DNA from: Fibrobacterota bacterium
GTDB taxonomy: Bacteria; Fibrobacterota; Chitinivibrionia; Chitinivibrionales; Chitinispirillaceae
NCBI GenBank assembly: GCA_023412475.1
Contig: JAEYNR010000050.1
Location: 1-58,683, forward strand
DNA length: 58,683 nt
Direction: 5' to 3'
Within the stretch, counting starts at the first letter, position 1. Every line of letters begins with the position of its first letter. The position numbers and the translations under genes were made by a program. Below the pieces are notes generated by a model. It was not told where the DNA came from. It worked only from the letters and a program-made list of their open reading frames with translations, and did not search any database. Below are positions 1 through 7,332 of this stretch, piece after piece.

Positions 1-60
1 GGGCTGCGGGGCTGCGGGGCTATCGGGGCTGCGGGGCTATCTGGGCTGCGGGGCTATCAT
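1..60. repeat. G-rich short tandem repeat
   Basis: The first 60 bases are built from alternating units reading GGGGCTGC and GGGGCTATC, with runs of four G. The array continues directly into the first copy of the longer direct repeat at 55-160. It probably extends beyond the left edge of the window. The G-runs could form a quadruplex on the + strand; that is inference. Confidence 0.75.
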
Positions 61-160
61 CCGTAGGCTGGGTGGTAGCTTGCCTGCGGTTATGCACGAT
101 GTTCGTATCCTACTGGGGGCTTTGAGAAGAGTGTTGTCGGAGGCTTGACATAATTTGACG
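55..160. repeat. Direct repeat, copy A (~105 bp)
   Basis: This segment matches 1734-1838 closely, with a few substitutions and a small indel. Shared blocks include TATCATCCGTAGGCTG, GGTAGCTTGCCTGCGGTTATG, ACTGGGGGCTTTGA and CTTGACA. The two copies lie on either side of the lipoprotein gene 184-1563 in the same orientation, as expected for an old tandem duplication or for recombination between repeats. Confidence 0.85.
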
Positions 161-183
161 GTGTTCTGGTTGACGTTATTATG

Positions 184-1563
184 TCAAAATTTCTTTACTT
201 TGCCGAACGTAATCTCATGAACCATGTTATAGGCTTTAGACCTGTAGTAAGCATCTGGCAGTTTTGTTGTTCTCAGTATATATGGTATTGCATACTCCAT
301 AACCGGATCGTTAAGTGTGGATTCAACCAACTTGACATTCAGATTTCGGCCGTTTGGAAAAGAGAGAAATTCAAGTTTCATTATCCCTTTCAAATCGGGT
401 TTGAAAAATAACCGGTCACTGTAAGCCAGTTTGAAATATTTATCAAGAGAATCAGTTGCGTTTTCAAATTTATGAAGTGGGATCTTTTCATTTAAAGTGT
501 TATATACAGTATCCTGACGGGTCCATTTTGGAACTTCTTCAGAAAAAGAAAGTAAATAAACAAGAGAATCAATTTTAGTCTTTTTTTTGATGCTTATGTC
601 ATGAAACTTGTAACTTGGTGGTCTGAAAAAAAGGTTTTGAGACGGATATCTACTTCCAGTTGTATAACCTTTAAAATATCTGGAAGAGGCAAGTTGGGGA
701 AAACGATAAAAACAGTGCGATGCCCAGTCCTGTAGAGTCACCTCTGAAATAGAATCATTACACTCTGGAGATGAAAAAGGTTGGCTGCTGTTTTTAGCCG
801 ATTCAAACAGGGACATATCATCTGGATATGCTCGAAAATTGTGGTAATTACTCCAGATAATTTTACCAGTTGAGAGCTCGATCAGGATAACGTATGTATG
901 GAAAAAGCTGACCTTTGTAATATATCCGAAATGAGTTCCACTACTGAGTACTCCAGTTAAGACTATTTGGCCAAGCGCCAACATTTCCATTGCTACTTGA
1001 TTAACTAATGCCGCCTGATGAAAAATAAAAAGGGCATAATTGCTGTTCGTGAAATCTGAAATGGTTTTAAGATCAAATTTTGTACTGGTAGATGCTGGAA
1101 GATAACTCTCACCCGTGTATTTGAAAAAAGATACTGCGGCATAAGCCTTTCTGCTAATGCTTTTAACAGCATTAATCTGGTTTTCAGTTAATTTGTTCGA
1201 AAAGACATAAGGAAGAATCGTCGAATCTATCTTGTTTGAGTCCAGTGGTTTTAGGGGCACTGTTAAGAAGGTATCCATGAAAGAGCCCATCAGAAATGGT
1301 TCTACTGTTTTTACAGAGTATCCTTTTTTTGTGAGAGCTTTAGTAGTCCCCTCTAAAATAAGTGAATCGAGGAAAAGGGATGCTTTTGCGCTATAAAAAT
1401 CATTTTTTGTATTAATAGCCAATAATGCATCGCTGAAAACAGTGATCGTATCAATATCGTTGCGAATAGATCCAAAATCAGGGCTGATTCGGACATTTTG
1501 ACTTATACATGATAGAAAAAAAACTGAAAGAAATAAAAGAAAAAGTTTCCTGGAGAATAACAA
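184..1563 (-). CDS. Lipoprotein with AgmX/PglI-like C-terminal domain
   Basis: A 459-residue protein of unknown function. The N-terminus is a lipoprotein signal: Arg/Lys at residues 5-6, a hydrophobic stretch and a lipobox ending FFLSC at about residue 19, so it should be acylated and anchored in the envelope. The last 75 residues (G-x-M-K-L-E-F then RNLNVKLVESTLNDPVME and a terminal beta strand) resemble the TonB-like/AgmX-PglI C-terminal domain of periplasmic proteins. The middle is unrecognised and contains no obvious catalytic motif. The start is a TTG (complement of 1561-1563) with an AAGGA-like site upstream; the nearest ATG is out of frame. It is flanked by the direct repeat and lies downstream of tssL on the same strand, separated by about 530 bp, so it is probably not part of the tss operon. 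Confidence 0.75.
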   Translation of the reverse strand: MLFSRKLFLLFLSVFFLSCISQNVRISPDFGSIRNDIDTITVFSDALLAINTKNDFYSAKASLFLDSLILEGTTKALTKKGYSVKTVEPFLMGSFMDTFLTVPLKPLDSNKIDSTILPYVFSNKLTENQINAVKSISRKAYAAVSFFKYTGESYLPASTSTKFDLKTISDFTNSNYALFIFHQAALVNQVAMEMLALGQIVLTGVLSSGTHFGYITKVSFFHTYVILIELSTGKIIWSNYHNFRAYPDDMSLFESAKNSSQPFSSPECNDSISEVTLQDWASHCFYRFPQLASSRYFKGYTTGSRYPSQNLFFRPPSYKFHDISIKKKTKIDSLVYLLSFSEEVPKWTRQDTVYNTLNEKIPLHKFENATDSLDKYFKLAYSDRLFFKPDLKGIMKLEFLSFPNGRNLNVKLVESTLNDPVMEYAIPYILRTTKLPDAYYRSKAYNMVHEITFGKVKKF

Positions 1564-1733
1564 ACATTAATCCTTTTTTGATTTTTATTAATCTTGAGAT
1601 CTGCAAAGGATAAAAGATACTCGGTTAGAAATTAATTGGCAAGGATAAAAGCTGTAAAGTCAGGTAAGTTCTGTAAAATGGAAACCCAAAGGTAGAACCT
1701 TTATGGTGAGATTGTGAGTAGGGAGTAGCGGGT

Positions 1734-1838
1734 TATCATCCGTAGGCTGCGCGGTAGCTTGCCTGCGGTTATGTATGATGTCGCCCCACTGGGGGCTTTG
1801 AAAAGAGAGTTGTCAGAGTCTTGACACTCTTTGACAAA
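1734..1838. repeat. Direct repeat, copy B
   Basis: Second copy of the ~105-bp repeat at 55-160. The similarity appears to run on: just after the copy (about 1840-1856) the sequence GTGAACCATGTTTTAG resembles the 3' coding end of the lipoprotein gene (near 217-233). Copy B may therefore carry a scrap of a lost paralogue of that gene. The rest of the 1564-2098 gap holds a GC-rich hairpin (GCCCGAAAGGGC on the minus strand near 1931-1944), a possible terminator for tssKL, and an intergenic repeat near 2030-2095. Confidence 0.8.
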
Positions 1839-2098
1839 CTCGTGAACCATGTTTTAGCTGCAGAAAACAATTAAATATACTAACGGATGTAAGTAAATCG
1901 AAGAGATCCATCACAAACTCCCTTATTAAGGGGCCCTTTCGGGCGGGGAAATTCATCAATCAACATTAATGATTCGAATAAGTAGTTGTAAATATCGGGG
2001 TGCCTTCGAGAGGGTGTTTTTTCCCTTCCAGTTTCTCATCTTGTTTCTTATTTGGAGTTTCGTATTTCGTGCTTTCCTCCTGTTTAGTTTTTCGATAT

Positions 2099-2806
2099 TT
2101 AAAATCCCGGATTTTCCACCATTAACGCTAACACCGCCCAAATAACTAAAACCACCGTTCCCATAACAGTTGCAATAGCCCACAAAGGGACTGGCCCATC
2201 ACGTTTCACCCCTAAGCCTCTGGAAAAATTTTTCCATATTGCATGCGGAGAGAGTGTTTCGAATGGCTTTCCGCACTTTACAAGAAGAGATGCAAGCTGG
2301 GAGATTATTACTTCTCTTTGCTGTGGATCTCTCAGGAAATATTTGCCCTGAAACCCTAAAGAGAGGCAAAAATAATAGATCTCCAGTGTACTTCTGTTTT
2401 TTTCAGGGGTTTGCATCAAGTGATCCAGTTTGCGGTAAAATTCTTCACCTGCAATATTTTCATCAAATAGTTCCAGTTGCATGGGATTAGTGATCCAGAA
2501 ATCGCGCGCCTCACCCGGGATCGACAGCACAGTCTCATCAAGGGTCGCTACCAGAGCATATTTTACCAGTTCAATTGTCTCTGGTGTAAAACCTGCTCTC
2601 AGGCAGTTTTTATGAAGCTGGCCGATATAATAATTAATCAGTTTCCGTAGCGCTGCAGTTTCTCCCAGATCAGTTGTATCGCGCATCTTGATTATTATAA
2701 GAAGAAGATCGGTGCATAATGTACTGAGACTCTGCTCTTTCAGGTGACTATCGGAAAAATTAAGATCCAGTGTCTCAGAGAGAATGGTTTTTGAAAAATC
2801 ACTCAT
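2099..2806 (-). CDS. tssL: Type VI secretion membrane protein TssL (DotU/IcmH family)
   Basis: A 235-residue DotU-family protein. TssL is the inner-membrane component that, with TssM and TssJ, forms the trans-envelope complex docking the T6SS baseplate. The cytoplasmic helical domain shows family features: the stretch around YALVATLDETVL and the region around EIYYFCLSLGFQGKY. A single C-terminal transmembrane helix (about residues 208-230, WAIATVMGTVVLVIWAVLAL) ends the protein, leaving only a few residues outside; there is no peptidoglycan-binding extension. The ATG follows the tssK stop codon with no spacing, which implies translational coupling. No tssM or tssJ is present in the window. 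Confidence 0.93.
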   Translation of the reverse strand: MSDFSKTILSETLDLNFSDSHLKEQSLSTLCTDLLLIIIKMRDTTDLGETAALRKLINYYIGQLHKNCLRAGFTPETIELVKYALVATLDETVLSIPGEARDFWITNPMQLELFDENIAGEEFYRKLDHLMQTPEKNRSTLEIYYFCLSLGFQGKYFLRDPQQREVIISQLASLLVKCGKPFETLSPHAIWKNFSRGLGVKRDGPVPLWAIATVMGTVVLVIWAVLALMVENPGF

Positions 2807-4168
2807 TTAACTACCTGTTTCTTCTGTTACTGCCATCATTTCCATCTTTAAACCAGGGATTTTATTTGGGAAATACATGGCTAAGGTTCCTGTGGTTTTG
2901 ATCATCTCCCAGTGATTATTATGGCGGGCCAGAGAAAAATAGGAATAGCCCGGTTTTGATGAGAGTTTTGCAGGAGGAGCATTTATATACATAAGCGGCA
3001 GTCCTGGCATGGCCGATTGAATCAGTATATCGAGCTGATTTCTGGAGGCAATTTTAATTCTTGGCAGGGAAAATGCAATCAGTTCTTTTTCCGGGATTTC
3101 GGCGCTGATACCAATAAAAAAAGAGGCGCTTTCCAGAAGCTTTGGGTTATTGATTGAGAAAAGGTAGGTGGCGGGGCTGATCTCAGAGAAGGGTATCTGA
3201 ACACATCCGGCAGAAATGTCGGTTTCCAGAATATCACGGATACCTTTAAAAATTAACGGAAACACTGTTTCAATAGAGTTGTGGTCATAGGATGGTAATT
3301 GGGTGACATTGAACTCAGAGGAGAAGGTGGTAAGAGCACCGGCGAGCTGGATTAAAACCAGGTAAAGTTCATAGGGGTGCACATTTGAAGAGTTAAAGAA
3401 GCTGTTGATAAGAGGGATATGGGTGTTTATGGTTTTTAAAAGCACCAGGGATGTCATTCCGGAAGTGGGAAATTCTGCAAGTCCGCACTTAAGGAGTTTG
3501 CGGTTTTGAGAGAGAAAACTGCTTTTAGCGATCAGCAATTCTAGTAGTGATCTTAGTTGGTTATAGATAGTCTCTGAGACATCGATATTTAATAGTGGTG
3601 GAGCAAAGTCTTTGTCCAAAATTATCTGACCGGTGGCTGTGCGAACCAGGCGAGCCACAGGGAGAGTGGTAAAGTTATCCAGTGCTTCACCTTCAAACAA
3701 TATGCAGTATTTTGCTTTTGCCAGCTCTATCTCCTTTTTTTGCTCCCCGGAGACTTCATCGGTGATATTTTGTCTGCTGCTTATATAACGGGCGGAAAAA
3801 GAGCTGTCTAAGGAATCCTGAACCGATGCCTGTCCGGGTAAACTCAGTGGAAGAGCAAGGTAAACAAGCAGGGATTGTTGTTTATAGGAAAGGAGATCGG
3901 AAAAGTTTCTGGCTATAGGGATTGGGCCGGTTTCGGGGATGGAGAAGAAGGTGCCGTCTGGAAATATCCCCTGGGCATGTTGGAGAGATAATGTTTTGTT
4001 GGCCAGAGCATCCTGAATTATTTTAAACTTTAACAAGCCGTAAAAATAACGGTTGTATGCAGAGAAGTGTGTGTGCATAGAACTGAAAAAAAATCTCTCC
4101 ATTTGCTGAAAATGTTGCGGCTGAAGAAAAATTCCTTCTTTCCAGATTACCTTATCATTTGAGAACAT
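2807..4168 (-). CDS. tssK: Type VI secretion baseplate subunit TssK
   Basis: A 453-residue TssK. In characterised T6SSs, trimers of TssK link the TssEFG baseplate wedges to the TssL/TssM membrane complex. The N-terminus is diagnostic: VIWKEGIFLQPQHFQQMERF, where most homologues read W-x-E-G-x-x-L-x-P-Q-H-F-Q. The length is normal for the family. An AGGAG-type ribosome site precedes the ATG at 4168. It is directly followed by tssL and reads away from the PEGA gene across a 341-bp divergent promoter region. The remaining core genes (tssB, C, E, F, G, H, M, J, hcp) must lie elsewhere. Confidence 0.95.
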   Translation of the reverse strand: MFSNDKVIWKEGIFLQPQHFQQMERFFFSSMHTHFSAYNRYFYGLLKFKIIQDALANKTLSLQHAQGIFPDGTFFSIPETGPIPIARNFSDLLSYKQQSLLVYLALPLSLPGQASVQDSLDSSFSARYISSRQNITDEVSGEQKKEIELAKAKYCILFEGEALDNFTTLPVARLVRTATGQIILDKDFAPPLLNIDVSETIYNQLRSLLELLIAKSSFLSQNRKLLKCGLAEFPTSGMTSLVLLKTINTHIPLINSFFNSSNVHPYELYLVLIQLAGALTTFSSEFNVTQLPSYDHNSIETVFPLIFKGIRDILETDISAGCVQIPFSEISPATYLFSINNPKLLESASFFIGISAEIPEKELIAFSLPRIKIASRNQLDILIQSAMPGLPLMYINAPPAKLSSKPGYSYFSLARHNNHWEMIKTTGTLAMYFPNKIPGLKMEMMAVTEETGS

Positions 4169-4509
4169 TTTTTTTCTCCTGTTTTAAAATTTCCTGGTCC
4201 CAAAAGTGTGAACGGATAAAAGAGTCAGAAGATTTCCAAAGTCCAATATGAAAAAAACGGTATTTTCGGGGATTTTCAAGGACGATCGAAAAAAACTAAT
4301 AGAAGATGTTTTGAGATTAGAGCAAGAAGATCTTTGTCCTGTTCCCCTGTTTTGCGAGAGTACTTAAATTAACAGTTTGAAATATATAGTTTGCACCTGA
4401 AAAAAGCCATTGATCACCCAAAAAATCCTTAAAAATTGAGGCTGACTTCGCCTTCAAGGGCTGCAAGGGTATCAGTTGCAGAATTCTAACATGATGACTG
4501 GAGCATATT
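4169..4509. promoter_or_regulatory. Divergent intergenic region between tssK and the PEGA gene
   Basis: A 341-bp gap with outward-facing genes on both sides must hold promoters for the tssKL unit and for the PEGA-kinase unit. I see AT-rich stretches but no clear sigma-54 box or strong -35/-10 pair. I find no open frame with good coding character here. Confidence 0.45.
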
Positions 4510-5226
4510 ATGAAACTGTTTCGGTTAGTGATGGCCTTTTTATTCATTCTATTTAACCACTCCCAGATACTGGCATCAAAGGATGGTCTGATTACGGTCA
4601 TAACGGAACCAACAGGGGTGGAGGTGTGGTTGGGAAACAGCTTTATCGGAAATTCTCCTATTAGAGAAAAGATAATTGCTCCAGGGAAGTACCAAATCAG
4701 ACTCGTTGATCCGATTCAGAAAATCACTGCCACTGAAGAGGTGCTTGTTGATGCAGGCAGGACTGTGGTTGTCGAGAAAAAAATAATCCCAAGGTATGGC
4801 AATCTGCAGGTAAAGAGCGTGCCTGAGAATGCAAATGTATTTCTTACGGTTCCATTGGGGAAAACCCCGCTTAACAGTGAGTTTGTAATTCCGGGAAAAT
4901 ATCTTGTGGAAATAAGACATCCTGACAGCCTGTATAAACACTCAGAGAGACAGGTTGTTGTTTGTGAAGGAGAAACTGTGGAGCTTTTTGACACCTTAAG
5001 TATAGACAAAAAGAATATTTTCGATAAAAAAGCATTGATTCGAATCGGGCTGGGTACGGCCGCTGTAGCCGGGTTTGTTTGTGCTATAGTGGATAACGGT
5101 AATAATCACAGGTATAAAAACAGAGGTCGTTTCGACAAAGCACATACTGCGAAGGTTCGAAGAAATGTTGGTATCGTTGGTGGGGGACTTTGCGTTGTAG
5201 CATTTGAAATAGTGGCATTCTTTTAG
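4510..5226 (+). CDS. Secreted/membrane PEGA-domain protein
   Basis: A 238-residue protein with an N-terminal signal sequence (about residues 1-23, LVMAFLFILFNHSQILAS). Two tandem PEGA-type surface repeats follow: about 27-95, with ITEPTGVEVWLGNSFIGNSP and APGKYQIRL, and about 97-165, with VKSVPENANVFL, PLGKTPLNSEF and PGKYLVEI. The C-terminus has two hydrophobic segments (about 178-195 and 218-237) around a basic loop, so the PEGA domains are probably tethered to a membrane. PEGA domains are common in the extracellular parts of bacterial Ser/Thr kinases. Here the PEGA protein is a separate gene 18 bp upstream of such a kinase, suggesting a sensor/partner role; that is inference. Confidence 0.8.
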   Translation: MKLFRLVMAFLFILFNHSQILASKDGLITVITEPTGVEVWLGNSFIGNSPIREKIIAPGKYQIRLVDPIQKITATEEVLVDAGRTVVVEKKIIPRYGNLQVKSVPENANVFLTVPLGKTPLNSEFVIPGKYLVEIRHPDSLYKHSERQVVVCEGETVELFDTLSIDKKNIFDKKALIRIGLGTAAVAGFVCAIVDNGNNHRYKNRGRFDKAHTAKVRRNVGIVGGGLCVVAFEIVAFF

Positions 5227-5244
5227 GAGGCAAGTTTTTAAATC

Positions 5245-7146
5245 ATGAGCTATGATTCAGAAAATTCAGGGCAGCCAGGTGGGAAAAGGATAACACGAAC
5301 ACTTGACGAAAGATTAATCGGGGATTCTTCCACGTCTTATTTACCTGTGTTAGATACCGCATTATTTGACGAGTCTGCTTCAATACTAAAGCGGTATCTT
5401 GACAATACATTCCCTGATGGAAGCAAACCAATTCAGTTGGGTAGTGGCGTAGTTCGCGGATTGATAGGGCAGGGCGGGATGGCCCGGGTGTACCGGGTAT
5501 GGAATGAAAAGATGGAGGTGCACAGGGCTGTTAAGGTTTATTATCTGAGTGGAAGAGAAGAGCTGCGAAAACGTTTTGAGACTGAGATCAAGATTTCTGC
5601 CAAGCTCAGTCATCCTAACATTGTCCAAATCCATTCGACAGGTGAATGGAACGGGTATCCCTATATAGAAATGGAGCTGGTGGAAGGGGTAACACTGGAA
5701 AAGTTGATAAGTCAATGTGGAAAAATAACGTTTGAGACAGTAACCAGTATTGGAATTCAGATTGCAGATGCGCTCTGTTATGCCCACAAAATGGATATAG
5801 TACTTTACGGGAAGACCTACAGGGGCATTATTCATCGTGATCTGAAACCTGCCAATATTATGGTAAGCGAGAGCGGCACTGTAAAGCTTCTTGATTTTGG
5901 AATTGCCAGGCCGGCCGAGGTGGGACTACATACAGTGTCGGGCAATATAGTGGGTACGCTTCCGTATCTGTCCCCTGAGCAGATAGATAACATGGAAATA
6001 GATCAGAGAAGTGATCTTTATTCGTTGGGTACTATTCTTTATGAAGCACTTACAGGTGAAAAAACATTCCCGCAGGAGAGTATTACGGCTCTGATGAAAA
6101 TGAAATCTATCGGTCAATACAGGGAATTTGAAACTTTCTCCTGTAATATTCCGATATCTCTTTCAAAAATAGTGAAAAAATGTCTCAATGAGAATAAGGA
6201 TGACCGTTTCAGATCATCACTGGAGCTAAAGAATGAACTGATGGGGTTTTTAAGGAGTAACCAAGATCAATCTCCTTCACTCATTGTACAAAATTACCTT
6301 TGTAACCGGGAATATGAAAAACTGATAACCGATAAAAACAAAAGTGCTATCAAAAGGATCTTTTTTATATCAGGTTTATTAACAGTAATCGGGATTGTGA
6401 TATTTTTTTATTTTCAGTTTTTGGGCGGCAAAGAATCTAAAGTAAGGGGATTTCAGTTTATTGGTGATTCGTCTGCGGTTTCAGTTTCGGACGCTACTGA
6501 TTCGGTAGGGAAGAAACCTCAGGTTAAAGAAATGAATATAGGTAAAAGAGATGCTAATAATAATCGGACAGGAGCAGGAAGGAGAAAGGCAACTGTTAGC
6601 AATGTCAGGCCACCAATACAAAACCCGATAGTTCAATTAAAGGCAAAATACAGAAAAAGCAATCTTTACGAAATAGGTGATTCAGCATGTAAAGCGATGA
6701 GATTTAATGAAGCGATAACAGCTCTTAAGAGTATATCACCAGGTGATAATGACTATAATAATGGATTGATCCTTTTGGCGTATGCATATCTGGAGTCTGA
6801 CAGTTTGGAGAAATCAAGGAAGGTGGCGGAGTCGATAAACAGTCTTGATGCTTTTTTCTGCATTATAATGGGGCGAATTGAGTATGCCAGTAGAAACGAG
6901 ATGAAAGCGCTTGAAATTTTCCAATTGGCTCTTACCAGGGCAAGCGAGATTCGTTCGGATCAATATGCTAGAAGTGAATCGCTTTATTATGCTGCGCTTG
7001 TTTATGATAACTGGTTTAGGGCAAATCCGAGCCCGGAAAACCGGCAATTTGCTTTGATTTCCTGGAAAAAATTGCAGAGAATGTACAAACCAGGGCAGCA
7101 AAGATACCATTTAGCAATTCAGAAGATATCAAGTTATGAAGAATGA
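5245..7146 (+). CDS. Transmembrane Ser/Thr protein kinase with C-terminal helical repeats
   Basis: A 633-residue Hanks-type kinase. The catalytic domain spans about residues 70-340: glycine loop GQGGMARV (75-82), ATP-binding Lys97 in AVKVY, catalytic loop HRDLKPAN (197-204), DFG at 217-219 and the activation-segment end GTLPYLSPEQ. All key catalytic residues are present, so it should be active. One transmembrane helix (about 367-388) separates it from a C-terminal half whose last ~170 residues look like TPR-type helical repeats (EAITALKSIS, ALEIFQLAL). By topology the kinase is cytoplasmic and the helical domain extracytoplasmic. It lies between the PEGA gene and vgrG in the T6SS island; threonine phosphorylation by PpkA-type kinases is a known T6SS activation route, so a T6SS role is plausible but unproven. 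Confidence 0.9.
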   Translation: MSYDSENSGQPGGKRITRTLDERLIGDSSTSYLPVLDTALFDESASILKRYLDNTFPDGSKPIQLGSGVVRGLIGQGGMARVYRVWNEKMEVHRAVKVYYLSGREELRKRFETEIKISAKLSHPNIVQIHSTGEWNGYPYIEMELVEGVTLEKLISQCGKITFETVTSIGIQIADALCYAHKMDIVLYGKTYRGIIHRDLKPANIMVSESGTVKLLDFGIARPAEVGLHTVSGNIVGTLPYLSPEQIDNMEIDQRSDLYSLGTILYEALTGEKTFPQESITALMKMKSIGQYREFETFSCNIPISLSKIVKKCLNENKDDRFRSSLELKNELMGFLRSNQDQSPSLIVQNYLCNREYEKLITDKNKSAIKRIFFISGLLTVIGIVIFFYFQFLGGKESKVRGFQFIGDSSAVSVSDATDSVGKKPQVKEMNIGKRDANNNRTGAGRRKATVSNVRPPIQNPIVQLKAKYRKSNLYEIGDSACKAMRFNEAITALKSISPGDNDYNNGLILLAYAYLESDSLEKSRKVAESINSLDAFFCIIMGRIEYASRNEMKALEIFQLALTRASEIRSDQYARSESLYYAALVYDNWFRANPSPENRQFALISWKKLQRMYKPGQQRYHLAIQKISSYEE

Positions 7147-7264
7147 CGAAGTGTAGGAAAATAGAGAATGGGAGATGAAAAATTTCGAATGAAGAATTTC
7201 GAAGTGGAAGAAAATACAGAAATAGGAGAAAAAATATCAAAATCCTTTATCCTGTTTCCTTAGT

Positions 7265-7295
7265 TGGAAATTCATCATTCGTCATTCGATATTTT
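7265..7295. repeat. Short intergenic repeat of the ATTCGACATTCG family
   Basis: GGAAATTCATCATTCGTCATT followed by CGATATTTT. It is closely related to the segments at 9545-9579, 10565-10607 (inverted) and 10741-10779. A looser relative rich in AATTTCGAA lies just upstream at 7175-7200. It sits in the 186-bp gap between the kinase and vgrG. Confidence 0.7.
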
Positions 7296-7332
7296 GTATT
7301 GGTTTTGATTTTCTAACTGATGGAGGCTCGCT

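Noticed and set aside
1956..2183. Open frame of 75 codons on the minus strand overlapping the end of tssL
   Set aside because: It overlaps tssL in another frame and its unique part translates an intergenic repeat; no ribosome site.
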